Counted from the first letter of the stretch, positions 43,214 to 52,103 are shown. The stretch is 64,000 bases of DNA from an uncultured Collinsella sp. (GCA_900543025.1 UQPP01000004.1:1-64000), one strand, 5' to 3'. Program-made: numbers and translations. Notes: generated from the sequence alone by a model not told the origin.

Positions 43214-43264
43214 GGATTTGGCTGAAGCCGTTTTGGCCATTTATTGATAAATCGTTTTCACTTT

Positions 43265-43298
43265 ACGGGCGCCTGCTGATGTGGGCGCCCGTATTTTG
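43265..43298 (+). terminator. Terminator after argH
   Basis: ACGGGCGCC pairs with GGCGCCCGT around a loop of about 10 bases, followed by ATTTTGTT. Confidence 0.8.
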
Positions 43299-43599
43299 TT
43301 GCTATGGGGGAGGGGCTTGTCGAGAACTTCTGTAGGACCTTTGGGCAGGTTGTGAAGGGGTTACGTTCGCGGGCGGCAACCGACCGCCTGCTCTGTTCGA
43401 TGCGGTTGATGGGCGGTCGGATGGTACTCTAATCGGGGCTTCGAAACAGAAGTGACACATATGGAGCGCTTTAATAAATTGCAACGTTTCAATAAACAGC
43501 TTTTTGTTTAACTGCAGCTAAAACTCTGTTACGATGCAGTCCAGGCGGGTGCCGGAATGGGACTTGGGCACGCGCGAACCTACTTGAAAGGCTACTTTT
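43299..43599. other. argH-ndk intergenic region
   Basis: No convincing gene. CCGACCGCC at 43380 and GGCGGTCGG at 43412 form an inverted repeat without a T-run. Downstream the DNA becomes AT-rich, with TTTAAC then TACGAT 17 bases later near 43507-43535, a candidate ndk promoter. Confidence 0.45.
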
Positions 43600-44004
43600 A
43601 TGGCTATCGAGAAGACCTTCATCATGATTAAGCCCGACGCCGTGCGCGACCGTAAGATCGGCGAGATCGTTGCTCGCATTGAGCGCAGCGGCCTTGTCAT
43701 CGAGCGCATGGAGATGACCACGCTCGAGCGCGCTACCGTCGAGGAGCACTACGCCCATCTGGCCGACAAGCCCTTCTTTGGCGGTCTCTGCGACTTTATG
43801 ACGAGCGGTCCGGTCGTCAAGATGGTCGTTTCCGGTCTCTCCGCTGTTGCTAAGATGCGCACCCTCATGGGCGCTACCAACCCGCTTGAGGCTGCTCCTG
43901 GTACCATCCGCGGCGACTTTGCCGTCGATGTCAACGCCAACGTGATCCACGGCTCCGACTGCCTGGAGAACGCCGAGATTGAGATCAAGCGCTTCTTTGG
44001 CTAA
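43600..44004 (+). CDS. ndk: Nucleoside diphosphate kinase
   Basis: Ndk balances NTP pools by phosphate transfer through a histidine. The 134-residue product has the N-terminal ETFIMIKPDAV, the RGDFAVDVNANVIHGSDCLENAEIEI active-site region with the phosphorylated His in IHGSD, and normal length. TTGAAAGG lies 9 bases before the ATG. It is a single-gene unit bounded by terminators. Confidence 0.97.
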   Translation: MAIEKTFIMIKPDAVRDRKIGEIVARIERSGLVIERMEMTTLERATVEEHYAHLADKPFFGGLCDFMTSGPVVKMVVSGLSAVAKMRTLMGATNPLEAAPGTIRGDFAVDVNANVIHGSDCLENAEIEIKRFFG

Positions 44005-44042
44005 ACCAGCTTTGACTCCTTAAAGCTGTTAGCGTGTGGCTT

Positions 44043-44079
44043 GGGCGCCGCGGAACTCCATCCGCGGCGCCCTTTTATT
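44043..44079 (+). terminator. Terminator after ndk
   Basis: GGGCGCCGCGGA pairs perfectly with TCCGCGGCGCCC around 6 bases, followed by TTTTATT. Confidence 0.92.
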
Positions 44080-44090
44080 CCAAGATCTAT

Positions 44091-44130
44091 GCAGGGGCCC
44101 GCTCGGATATGTGTTCCGAGCGGGCCCCTG
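44091..44130. terminator. Palindrome after rpiB, likely terminator
   Basis: CAGGGGCCCGCTCGGA and TCCGAGCGGGCCCCTG are perfect complements around 7 bases. It lies just downstream of the rpiB stop on the minus strand. A short T-poor tail means it may mainly block transcription or protect the RNA end. Confidence 0.65.
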
Positions 44131-44155
44131 CTGTTAGCTTGTGGCACTGAATAGT

Positions 44156-44623
44156 TTAGGCTTCGTCGACGATCTTAAGGCCGCGCGTGTGATCGATCTC
44201 GTTGAGGAGGTTAACGCGACGCTCGTGACGACCACCCTCAAACTCGGCGTCGAGCCACTCGTCGACGATCATCTTGGCGAGCTCGGAGCCCACGACGCGG
44301 GCGCCAAAGGCGAGCACGTTGGTATTGTTGTGCATGCGAGAGAGCTTGGCGCTGAAGGGCTCGGAGCACACAACGGCGCGTACGCCCTCGACCTTGTTGG
44401 CAGCCAGGCTAATCCCGACACCGGTGCCACAGATGAGGATGCCCAGGTCGACGTCGCCGTTGGCAACGGCCTTACCCACCTTGTAGCCGGCGATGGGGTA
44501 GTCAAAGCTCTCGGAGGTGTCGGTGCCAAAGTTCACGACCTCGCAGCCGCGCTCCTTCAGGTGCTCGGAAATGATGTTCTTGAGCTCGACGGCGGCGTGG
44601 TCGTTACCGATACCGATCTTCAT
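44156..44623 (-). CDS. rpiB: Ribose 5-phosphate isomerase B
   Basis: RpiB interconverts ribose 5-phosphate and ribulose 5-phosphate. The 155-residue product has the N-terminal IGNDHAA, the catalytic Cys in GILICGTGVGIS (near residue 65), SRMHNNTNVLAFG and the C-terminal RHERRV. LacA/LacB isomerases share the fold, but the Cys and His pattern fits RpiB. AGAGGAA precedes the ATG at 44623. Confidence 0.94.
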   Translation of the reverse strand: MKIGIGNDHAAVELKNIISEHLKERGCEVVNFGTDTSESFDYPIAGYKVGKAVANGDVDLGILICGTGVGISLAANKVEGVRAVVCSEPFSAKLSRMHNNTNVLAFGARVVGSELAKMIVDEWLDAEFEGGRHERRVNLLNEIDHTRGLKIVDEA

Positions 44624-44895
44624 GGATGGTTCCTCTCTGGTCTGTGCGGCGCAAATGCTAAAGGTGTTTACCGCGTTCGACTGCATGATAGCGCGACTTT
44701 TGCGTAAACGCTCGGGCGTTTTTTGGTCAAACGCTTTAGCATGCAACAAGACCGGCTTCTCGTGAATGAATGTCGTCAGTTTGCGCTTGAGCGCCGTCTG
44801 CCGGAACCATGGTTGCGGTTTTTGATGCATTGTTATCAAATAAAAGAACTAATTATTTTCGAGAGCCCAGTCCGTTATACAAGTAGGAGATACCT
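44624..44895. promoter_or_regulatory. rpiB / cysteine desulfidase divergent control region
   Basis: ATGCTAAAGGTGTTTACC at 44655 and GGTCAAACGCTTTAGCAT at 44725 form an interrupted inverted repeat. Between them AAACGC-TCGG-GCGTTT at 44705 plus T residues is terminator-like on the + strand. Repeated GTTTAC/CAAACG wording suggests regulator sites. The + strand gene starts at 44896 after GTAGGAGA. Confidence 0.45.
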
Positions 44896-46215
44896 ATGCC
44901 TACCGATTCCCTTCGTGATGCCGCGTTTTGCGATGTTTTGAACCGCGAGCTTGTCTGTGCGCTCGGCTGCACCGAGCCCATTGCCGTTGCCTATGCAGCG
45001 GCACTGGCGAGCCAGACGCTCGGTTGCGAGCCCGATCATATGGACGTTGCCTGCTCGGGCAACATCATCAAGAACGTTAAGAGCGTGACCGTGCCCAACT
45101 CGGGTGGTATGCACGGTATTGAGGCGGCAGCCGTGCTGGGTGCCGTGGGTGGCGACGCTAAGAGCGCTCTCGAGGTGCTCGAGAGCGTTAACGATGAAGA
45201 CCGTGCACGCGTGGCCGAGCTCCTCGCCGACGCCGGCTACTGCGATGTGTCGCTTGTCGAAGGTGTGCCCAACCTCTACATCAAGGTGACTGCCACGGCC
45301 GGGGGCCATACCGCGGTCGTCGAGATTACCGATCATCACACCAATGTCACGTGCCATACGCTCGACGGTATTCCGGTATGCGGCAAGTCGGCGGGGGAGT
45401 GTGCCGCCTGCGCCGAGCGTGTGGTGGCCGAGCGGGCGGCGGATAAGGCCGACACGCCCATGTCGATTGAGTCCATCATCGACTTTATTGAGGACGGCGA
45501 CATTGAGGACGCCCGCGCTGCCGTTGAGCGTCAGATTGAGCTGAATGGCGCGATCAGTGCCGAGGGCCTTGCGCACGCTTGGGGCGCCGAGGTGGGCCGC
45601 ACGCTGCTGGGTGCTCGTGCCGATGACGTCGCCTGCCGTGCCCGTGCCCGTGCAGCCGCCGGGTCCGACGCCCGCATGAACGGCTGCGCATTGCCGGTCG
45701 CCATTGTGTGCGGCTCGGGTAATCAGGGCATTACCTGCGCATTGCCCGTCATGGAGTATGCCGAGTACCTGCGTTGCGACCACGAACGCCTGGTGCGCGC
45801 CGTGATGCTGTCCGATCTTATCGCCGTGCATATCAAGAGCTATATTGGTGCGCTCTCGGCGTTTTGCGGTGCTATTTGCGCCGCGTGCGGCGCCGGCGCT
45901 GCGATTACCTGGCTGTGCGGTGGCACGCGCGAGCAGATTGGCGCGACGGTCTCGAATACGCTCGGTAACGTGGGCGGCATCGTGTGCGACGGCGCCAAGG
46001 CGAGCTGTGCCGCCAAGATCTCGGCTGCCGTCGATGCGGCGATTCTGGGCCATGATATGGCCATGCAGGGTCGCGGCTTCCGCGCCGGCGAGGGCCTGAT
46101 CCAAGATACCGTTGAGCAAACAATCGCCAGTATGGGCTACGTAGGCCGCGTGGGCATGAAGGACACCGACATCGAGATCCTCAACATCATGATCGGCAAA
46201 ACCCAGGTCTGTTAG
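44896..46215 (+). CDS. L-cysteine desulfidase-type protein (UPF0597/CyuA family)
   Basis: This family (UPF0597, CyuA, CdsB) breaks down cysteine to pyruvate, ammonia and sulfide with an iron-sulfur cluster and is used in anaerobic cysteine catabolism. The 439-residue product has the N-terminal ALGCTEPIAVAYA, the CSGNIIKNVKSVTVPNSGG block, an internal serine dehydratase-like CGSGNQGITCALPV, and several conserved cysteines in the C-terminal half (SAFCGAICAACGAGA). GTAGGAGA lies before the ATG. No transporter gene adjoins it. Its stop overlaps the next, convergent gene by 4 bases. Confidence 0.88.
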   Translation: MPTDSLRDAAFCDVLNRELVCALGCTEPIAVAYAAALASQTLGCEPDHMDVACSGNIIKNVKSVTVPNSGGMHGIEAAAVLGAVGGDAKSALEVLESVNDEDRARVAELLADAGYCDVSLVEGVPNLYIKVTATAGGHTAVVEITDHHTNVTCHTLDGIPVCGKSAGECAACAERVVAERAADKADTPMSIESIIDFIEDGDIEDARAAVERQIELNGAISAEGLAHAWGAEVGRTLLGARADDVACRARARAAAGSDARMNGCALPVAIVCGSGNQGITCALPVMEYAEYLRCDHERLVRAVMLSDLIAVHIKSYIGALSAFCGAICAACGAGAAITWLCGGTREQIGATVSNTLGNVGGIVCDGAKASCAAKISAAVDAAILGHDMAMQGRGFRAGEGLIQDTVEQTIASMGYVGRVGMKDTDIEILNIMIGKTQVC

Positions 46216-46970
46216 GACAGTTCGTCGGCTATTTGGTGCTCGTAGAAGGCTTCGATTACGTCGTTGAAGTCGCGGGCGAAGTCTTCCATGGTTCCGCGCC
46301 AGGTGGCTCGGCTGGGCTTGCCTTGGCCCACAAAGGCGGTTTGGATGCCGCAATCGGGGGACGGGAAGTCGCGCTTGGGATCGTTGCCCACCATAAGGAC
46401 CTCGTGCGGCTCGAGCCCCATCACCTGAAGCTGCTCTAGATAGTAGGTGGCATCGGGCTTGCAGCGGGTGGTGTTTCCCATGTGCGTGACGAGCTCAAAG
46501 GGAGCGTCGGCCAGGTCGCCCCAACCCATGCGGCACTCGATGGCCCCCTGGGGAAAGCTGGGGTTGGTAAAGAGCGCACAACGCAGCCCTGCGTCCTGTA
46601 CGGCCTGGAGCGCGGCGTGTGCGCCCGGCATGGCGTGGGCGTTAATGACATCGTCGTTCTTGTACGGAAGAACTTCGCGGTCATAGTAGGTAAACGCCTC
46701 GTAGATGAGGGGATCGGAGAGGCGGATCCCGCATCGGCGCTCGACCTCTTCTTGGTAAAACTCAAGATTGGTGCGATTGTCCGTGCCGCTGCGGCGATTG
46801 GCGTTGAGGTCGACCAGGATGGTGCCGAGGCGTGCCATCGTGCCACCGCGGCTGCGGCGCCCGATATCCGCGAGCATCGATGAGACATCCTTAAAATAGC
46901 GAAGGATGAACGCGTTGAGGTTGATGCTAAGAAGCGTCTCGTCCATATCGAAAACGACTGCTTTGAGCAC
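46212..46970 (-). CDS. HAD-family hydrolase
   Basis: The 252-residue product has HAD motif I VVFDMDETLL near residues 5-14, motif II ALFTNPS, a conserved lysine in RCKPDATYY, and motif IV LMVGNDPKRDFPSPDCG. The cap lies between motifs I and II, as in class I HAD phosphatases. A GTG at 46970 gives the usual HAD start, with GAGAAAGG upstream. Longer in-frame starts add 57 atypical residues and are rejected. The substrate is unknown. It is convergent with the cysteine desulfidase gene. Confidence 0.85.
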   Translation of the reverse strand: MLKAVVFDMDETLLSINLNAFILRYFKDVSSMLADIGRRSRGGTMARLGTILVDLNANRRSGTDNRTNLEFYQEEVERRCGIRLSDPLIYEAFTYYDREVLPYKNDDVINAHAMPGAHAALQAVQDAGLRCALFTNPSFPQGAIECRMGWGDLADAPFELVTHMGNTTRCKPDATYYLEQLQVMGLEPHEVLMVGNDPKRDFPSPDCGIQTAFVGQGKPSRATWRGTMEDFARDFNDVIEAFYEHQIADELS

Positions 46971-47285
46971 GCGGGCACCTTTCTCGTAAATTTGATCTAG
47001 AGTCGTTGGCTCCGGATACTTTACCCCAAAGCCAAATGCCTGGCTGGTTATCGTCAAGTTGTGGAGACGTGTGTTCATAAGATTACGAAAAAGTCTCCAC
47101 ACGAATAAAAAATCGCAGTTCACGCTTGAAATCGAACTCATTTCCCCGTAACCTATACGAACGTGATTGCATAAGCGTCACATTAGTATCTGTCGGCTCC
47201 CGAGTGTTCCTAAACGTTGTGTGCTTGTCGCACCCTTCTGTAGGTCCTAGCAATCGGGGCCCCGTAGTTCGAAAGGGGTCCACCT
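46971..47285. other. HAD-rpsA divergent intergenic region
   Basis: No gene seen. GTGGAGAC at 47061 and GTCTCCAC at 47093 make an 8-base inverted repeat. AT-rich DNA at 47080-47200 probably holds promoters for both flanking genes. Confidence 0.4.
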
Positions 47286-48452
47286 TTGAGTGAGATTCAG
47301 AACTCGTCCATTTTCTCTCTTGACGATGTCAATGAGGAGGAGATGAACAACCTCATCGACGGTACGATTACCGACTTTGATGAGGGCGATCTCGTTAACG
47401 GCACTGTCGTTAAGATCGAGCATGACGAGGTGCTCGTTGACATCGGATTCAAGTCCGAGGGCGTTATCCCGGTCCGCGAGCTGTCCATCCGCAAGGACGC
47501 TAACCCTGCAGACATCGTTGCACTCGGTGATCCCATCGAGGCTCTGGTTCTCCAGAAGGAGGACAAGGACGGTCGTCTGGTCCTGTCCAAGAAGCGTGCC
47601 GAGTACGAGCGTGCTTGGAACCGCATCGAGGAGAAGTTCAACTCCGGCGAGAACGTCGAGGGCGAGGTTATCGAGGTTGTCAAGGGCGGCCTGATCCTCG
47701 ACATCGGCCTGCGTGGCTTCCTGCCCGCTTCCCTCGTCGACCTCCGTCGTGTCAAGGACCTCACCTCCTACATGGGCACCCGCATCGAGGCTCGTGTCAT
47801 CGAGATGGACCGCAACCGCAACAACGTTGTCCTCTCCCGTCGCGTCGTGCTCGAGGAGTCCCGTAAGGCCGAGCGCTCCGAGATTCTGTCCAAGCTCAAG
47901 TCTGGCATGCGTCTCCAGGGCACCGTTTCCTCCATCGTCGACTTCGGCGCCTTCGTCGACCTCGGCGGTATCGACGGCCTCATCCACATCTCCGAGCTCT
48001 CCTGGAACCACGTCAACCATCCTTCCGAGGTTGTCAAGGTCGGCCAGGAGGTCGAGGTCGAGGTTCTCGACGTCGATCTCAACCGCGAGCGCATCTCCCT
48101 GGGTCTCAAGCAGACCACCGAGGATCCGTGGCGCGCACTGGTCAAGAAGTACCCCGTCGGCGCTATCGTCGAGGGCACTGTGACCAAGCTTGTCCCGTTC
48201 GGCGCTTTCGTCGACCTGGGCGAGGGCATCGAGGGCCTGGTGCACATCTCCGAGATGGCCAACAAGCACGTCGACCAGCCTTCTCAGGTCACCCACGTGG
48301 GCGACAAGGTTCAGGTCAAGGTCATGGAGATCGACCTCGACCGTCGTCGTATCTCTCTGTCCATGAAGTCCGCTGCTGAGACTCTGGGCGTCGAGATCGA
48401 GGTTACCCCGCTTCCTTCCGAGAAGAAGGACGAGGAGACCGACGCCGAGTAA
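47286..48452 (+). CDS. rpsA: 30S ribosomal protein S1
   Basis: S1 unfolds mRNA leaders on the 30S subunit. The 388-residue product has four S1 RNA-binding domains, as is usual in Gram-positives. They start near residues 32 (GDLVNGTVVKIEHDEV), 118 (GENVEGEVIEVVKGG), 205 (GMRLQGTVSSIVDFGAFVDL) and 290 (GAIVEGTVTKLVPFGAFVDL). The start is a TTG at 47286 after AAAGGGG, with no nearby ATG that keeps the N terminus. Codon use is very biased, as for a highly expressed gene. Confidence 0.96.
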   Translation: MSEIQNSSIFSLDDVNEEEMNNLIDGTITDFDEGDLVNGTVVKIEHDEVLVDIGFKSEGVIPVRELSIRKDANPADIVALGDPIEALVLQKEDKDGRLVLSKKRAEYERAWNRIEEKFNSGENVEGEVIEVVKGGLILDIGLRGFLPASLVDLRRVKDLTSYMGTRIEARVIEMDRNRNNVVLSRRVVLEESRKAERSEILSKLKSGMRLQGTVSSIVDFGAFVDLGGIDGLIHISELSWNHVNHPSEVVKVGQEVEVEVLDVDLNRERISLGLKQTTEDPWRALVKKYPVGAIVEGTVTKLVPFGAFVDLGEGIEGLVHISEMANKHVDQPSQVTHVGDKVQVKVMEIDLDRRRISLSMKSAAETLGVEIEVTPLPSEKKDEETDAE

Positions 48453-48477
48453 ATCGGTTTGACGATCACTTGTTTTA

Positions 48478-48510
48478 AGGGACCCGTCCGTAATGGACGG
48501 GTCCCTTTTT
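48478..48510 (+). terminator. Terminator after rpsA
   Basis: AGGGACCCGTCC pairs perfectly with GGACGGGTCCCT around 5 bases, followed by TTTT. Confidence 0.94.
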
Positions 48511-48567
48511 GCATTTGGCGCCGAGATGCACGATGCTGCTCATGCCATCCACAGGCTATTGGGTTGT

Positions 48568-48621
48568 CGGTGCGTGAAAAATGCCGACATCCCGCCTCGG
48601 GGAGGAGGCGGGAACGCACCG
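48568..48621. other. Nested hairpin upstream of rnpB
   Basis: CGGTGCGT at 48568 pairs with ACGCACCG at 48614, and inside it TCCCGCCT at 48590 pairs with AGGCGGGA at 48606. There is no T-run, so it is not a simple terminator. The remainder of 48511-48778 shows no gene. Confidence 0.5.
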
Positions 48622-48778
48622 AGTAGACGGAGGGGTGCGGAGCGCGGTCGCGTCTCGACTGACGACGTTGCCCATCGACTGAACTATTGTAGCGCATGGG
48701 TGGTTCTTGGTTTATCGTGCGAGCGCTTGCGTTGTGCCATTACGTGTGCTGGCGGTGTGCTACACTCTTGCACTGCTG

Positions 48779-49132
48779 AGTGGGCTAGACGGTCGCGCGA
48801 TGTGCTGCTTGCAGCACGCGTGAGGAAAGTCCGGGCTCCAGAGGGCGGGATGCCGGCTAACGGCCGGGCGGAGTGATCCGACGGAAAGCGCCGCAGAAAA
48901 GAAGACTCCCACCTGCGCCGCAAGGCGTAAAGGGAAAAGCTGAAACGGTGGTGTAAGAGACCACCAGCGTCGTGGCAACACGGCGGCTTGGCAAGCCCCA
49001 TCCGGAGCAAGCGCGAATAGGAACGCTATGGGCCGGCCCGGTCCGCGTTCGGGTAGCGTGCGTGGAGCTGCACGGTAACGTGCAGACAAGATAAATGACC
49101 GTTCACGACAGAACCCGGCTTATAGGCCCACT
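48779..49132 (+). ncRNA. rnpB: RNase P RNA, class A
   Basis: The catalytic RNA of RNase P matures tRNA 5' ends. The conserved 5' block GAGGAAAGTCCGGGCTCC lies at about 48821-48838 and the 3' block ACAGAACCCGGCTTA at about 49108-49122. These pair to form the P4 core. AGTGGGC at 48779 pairs with GCCCACT at 49126-49132 to form P1. The length of about 354 bases and the GGCAACACGGCGG-type middle fit class A. Exact ends are estimated from the P1 helix. Confidence 0.96.
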
Positions 49133-49155
49133 TGGCAACTATGTTGACGCTGCGA

Positions 49156-49250
49156 ACCCGTCAGCGCGGCAATCTGCCTTTCAAGCCTTCGGGCATGACC
49201 ATAAGGTCAATGCCCTCGTCTTTCAAGGCACCTTGCTCGCGCTGACGGGT
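49156..49250. other. Long imperfect hairpin after rnpB
   Basis: ACCCGTCAGCGCG at 49156 pairs perfectly with CGCGCTGACGGGT ending at 49250. Further in, GCAA-TGCC pairs with GGCA-TTGC, and the tip is GGGCATGACC/GGTCAATGCCC around ATAA. Three stacked helices make a structured RNA or a palindromic element. The rest of the gap to 49369 shows no gene. Confidence 0.6.
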
Positions 49251-49369
49251 CTCGCTGTTGGTGACGGCATCATTGGCGTTTCCGCTCTTGTTGGCGAGGG
49301 CAACAGTGCTGTCTTTGCCGTATTATTGAGGCTGTTTGTTGCTGCACTTTATTCTGTTGAGGGGCTTTG

Positions 49370-50005
49370 TTGGACAGCTATTTTACTCTGCAATCGAATA
49401 TTGAGGCTTCGGGCGAGTTTGTGGACCGCAAGAGCCGGTTTATTGCCCAGCTGGTCCATATTGAGTCCGAGGACGAGGCGAATGCCTTTATCGAGATGGT
49501 TCGCAAGCGTCATTACGACGCTCGGCACAATGTTCCCGCGTGGATTTTAGTCGATGGACGCGAGCGCCAGAGCGATGATGGTGAGCCGAGCCGCACGAGC
49601 GGTATGCCGACGCTCGAGGTGTTGCGCGGTGCGGGGCTCAAAAATGTTTGCTGCGTAGTGACGCGCTATTTTGGTGGCACGCTGTTGGGGCCTGGTGGCT
49701 TGGTACGCGCCTATACCGCGGCGACGCAGGCGGCGGTGGCCGCGGCTCAGGAGGCCGGGCAGATTGTCGAGATGACGAGTGTCGTGCCTGTTGACGTGCA
49801 TGTGGCCTATCCGCAGTATGAGCAGGTGCTTCGTTTGGCGCAGGATTCGGGTGCCAAGGTTTCGGATACCGATTACGCGGATGCCGTGACACTTCACCTG
49901 GTATTCAAAGCGGGGGAGCAGGAGCAATTTTGCGCCAAGATGCGCGAGCTTATGGCGGGGCGCGAGGAGATCGAGGTCAGCACTCCCGAATTTGCCGAGT
50001 TCTAA
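49370..50005 (+). CDS. YigZ/IMPACT family protein
   Basis: The 211-residue product belongs to UPF0029/IMPACT, which has an N-terminal domain with DRKSRFIAQL and RHYDARHNVPAWIL, then DDGEPSRTSGMPTLEVL and RYFGGTLLGPGGLVRAY, and a DUF1949 C-terminal domain. The eukaryotic relative IMPACT regulates translation through GCN1; the bacterial role is unsettled. The start is a TTG. I prefer 49370, 5 bases from AGGGG, over the adjacent TTG at 49367. Confidence 0.9.
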   Translation: MDSYFTLQSNIEASGEFVDRKSRFIAQLVHIESEDEANAFIEMVRKRHYDARHNVPAWILVDGRERQSDDGEPSRTSGMPTLEVLRGAGLKNVCCVVTRYFGGTLLGPGGLVRAYTAATQAAVAAAQEAGQIVEMTSVVPVDVHVAYPQYEQVLRLAQDSGAKVSDTDYADAVTLHLVFKAGEQEQFCAKMRELMAGREEIEVSTPEFAEF

Positions 50006-50008
50006 CGG

Positions 50009-50060
50009 CGACGGCCGGCGTGCTTTTGGATGGATCCCAAGCGCGCCGGCCGTCGTTTTT
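50009..50060 (+). terminator. Terminator after the yigZ-like gene
   Basis: CGACGGCCGGCG at 50009 pairs perfectly with CGCCGGCCGTCG at 50044-50055, followed by TTTTT. The loop is long, 23 bases. Confidence 0.85.
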
Positions 50061-50073
50061 CTGTTGCTGCCGT

Positions 50074-50520
50074 TTACTCGGCGAGCTGCTTTAGCACATC
50101 GCAGGCGATCTCGACGGCATCGTCGATGCAGCCGGGGCAGCTGCGGAGCGGACCTTTATCCAATCCGATGCCCTTGAGCGTGCCGCAGACGGTCGTCGTG
50201 TTCTTCTCGCCAAATCGCTTGGCAATCTCGCGCGACAGCTTGTAGGTCTGGCCTTTGGTCTTGGGGTTCTCCATGCCGTCGCTCATTACAAAGCCCATGA
50301 TGGCAACAGCGCCCGAGATGGCGCCGCAGGTCTCGGTCATGCCACCCATGCCGGCGCCAAAGCCCTCGGTGAGGGTAAAGGCGGTCTGGGGGTCGAGCCC
50401 GACGGCAGGTGCGAGCGTGCAGGCAACGGCCTGTGCGCAGTTAAAGCCGCGGGCGTGGTATTCGGCAGCCTGAGCCTGGCAGGCGGCGGTGTCGAGCTGG
50501 GTGGTATCGATCTGCTTCAT
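50074..50520 (-). CDS. C_GCAxxG_C_C family protein
   Basis: TIGR01909 proteins are small cysteine-rich proteins, probably redox or metal-binding, common in anaerobes. The 148-residue product shows the name pattern: FNCAQAV near 28, CGAISGAV near 67, then CGTLKG and CPGCIDDAVEIAC near the end. AAGGAGA lies 5-6 bases before the ATG at 50520. An in-frame upstream extension has no ribosome binding site. It stands alone and is divergent from the sulfhydrylase gene. Confidence 0.88.
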   Translation of the reverse strand: MKQIDTTQLDTAACQAQAAEYHARGFNCAQAVACTLAPAVGLDPQTAFTLTEGFGAGMGGMTETCGAISGAVAIMGFVMSDGMENPKTKGQTYKLSREIAKRFGEKNTTTVCGTLKGIGLDKGPLRSCPGCIDDAVEIACDVLKQLAE

Positions 50521-50751
50521 CGTTGTCTCCTTGGTCACGGTGTACCCGCCTATGGTACCCGTGACGGGGCGTGTAATCATCGAGAGCTTCATGGATGCCT
50601 CATTTTTATCTATCGAGCAAATGCCCAAGGCTTGAGATAAATACCCCTGATCAATTTGTCCCATAACCTACCTTGGGGATGGGTTGAGAGGGGTGCAGGG
50701 TAGCGGTATCGTGAACCGAATAAAAACAAAACCCAAGTAAGGGAGTTGGAT

Positions 50752-52035
50752 ATGAGCGAGCAGACCATCGGTACGACGTGTGTTCAGGGCGGTTATCGCC
50801 CGGGTGATGCAGAGCCGCGCCAGGTGCCTATCTACCAGTCAACCACGTGGAAGTACGACACGTCCGAGCATATGGGCAAGCTGTTTGACCTGGAGGAGTC
50901 GGGCTATTTCTACAGCCGTCTGCAGAACCCCACGTGCGATTTGGTTGCCGCCAAGATCTGCGAGATGGAGGGCGGCACCGCAGCGATGCTCACGAGCTCG
51001 GGCATGGCCGCGAACTTCCTCGCGATCTTTAACGTTGCCGGCGCCGGCGATCACGTGGTCGCGAGCTCTGCCATCTACGGCGGTACCTACAACCTGCTTG
51101 CCCATACCATGGGTCGTATGGGCTTGACCTGCACCTTCGTTGCCCCCGACTGCACCGATGAGGAGCTCGAGGCAGCCTTCCAGCCCAACACCAAGCTCGT
51201 CTTTGGCGAGACCATCGCCAATCCCGCCCTCGCCGTGCTCGATATTGAGCGCTTTGCCAAGGCCGCGCATGACCACGGCGTGCCGCTGATGGTCGACAAC
51301 ACCTTCCCGACGCCCGTGATGTGCCGTCCCTTTGAGTGGGGCGCCGACATCGTCACGCACTCCACCACTAAGTACATGGATGGCCATGCGGCCTACCTGG
51401 GCGGCGTGATCGTCGATCACGGCCAGTTTGACTGGATGGCCCATGCGGACAAGTTCCCGGGTCTCACCACGCCTGACGAGAGCTACCACGGCGTGACCTA
51501 TGCCGAGAAGTTCGGTCGCGAGGGCGCCTTTATTACCAAGGCCACTGCGCAGCTTATGCGCGATCTTGGCCCCATGCAGAACCCGCAGGCGGCATTCTTC
51601 CTGAACAGCTCGCTCGAGAGCCTGCATGTGCGCATGCCGCGTCATTGCGAGAACGGCCTGGCCGTTGCCAAGTTCCTGCAGAGCCATCCCAAGGTGCGCT
51701 TCGTGAGCTATCCGGGCCTGGAGGGCGACAAGTGCTATGACCTGGCTCAGAAGTACATGCCCAACGGTACCTGCGGCGTCGTGAGCTTTGGCTTTAACGG
51801 TGGTCGCGCGGCTGCCGAGACCTTTATGAAGAGCCTTAAGCTCGCCCAGATCGCCACGCATGTGGCCGACGCCCGCACTTGCTGCCTGCATCCCGCTAAC
51901 GCCACGCACCGCCAGATGAACGATGAGGAGCTCATCGCCTGTGGCATCTCCGCCGACATGGTGCGCCTGTCGTGCGGCCTCGAGGACACGGCTGATCTGA
52001 TTGCCGACCTTGAGCAGGCGCTTGAGCAGTGCTAG
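50752..52035 (+). CDS. O-acetylhomoserine sulfhydrylase (Cys/Met PLP enzyme)
   Basis: This enzyme makes homocysteine from O-acetylhomoserine and sulfide, or acts as a methionine gamma-lyase-type enzyme. The 427-residue product has YSRLQNPTCDLVAAKI, SGMAANFLAI, VDNTFPTPVMCRPFEWGADI and the PLP lysine in HSTTKYMDGHAAYLGG. The C-terminal SLKLAQIATHVADARTCCLHPANATHRQ fits the O-acetylhomoserine branch and its length. The ATG at 50752 follows GGGAG. A TTG at 50746 is less likely. Sulfide from the cysteine desulfidase could feed it. Confidence 0.9.
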   Translation: MSEQTIGTTCVQGGYRPGDAEPRQVPIYQSTTWKYDTSEHMGKLFDLEESGYFYSRLQNPTCDLVAAKICEMEGGTAAMLTSSGMAANFLAIFNVAGAGDHVVASSAIYGGTYNLLAHTMGRMGLTCTFVAPDCTDEELEAAFQPNTKLVFGETIANPALAVLDIERFAKAAHDHGVPLMVDNTFPTPVMCRPFEWGADIVTHSTTKYMDGHAAYLGGVIVDHGQFDWMAHADKFPGLTTPDESYHGVTYAEKFGREGAFITKATAQLMRDLGPMQNPQAAFFLNSSLESLHVRMPRHCENGLAVAKFLQSHPKVRFVSYPGLEGDKCYDLAQKYMPNGTCGVVSFGFNGGRAAAETFMKSLKLAQIATHVADARTCCLHPANATHRQMNDEELIACGISADMVRLSCGLEDTADLIADLEQALEQC

Positions 52036-52103
52036 GCTAGCGTTCGCATAAGGCGCCGATGCTGGCAGAAAGCTTCGGCGACCTTTCGTTCCGATTCCGT
52101 AGG

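Noticed and set aside
43461..43511. 16-codon ORF with a repeated RFNK unit before ndk
   Set aside because: It lacks a convincing ribosome binding site. The repeat is probably chance in AT-rich promoter DNA.
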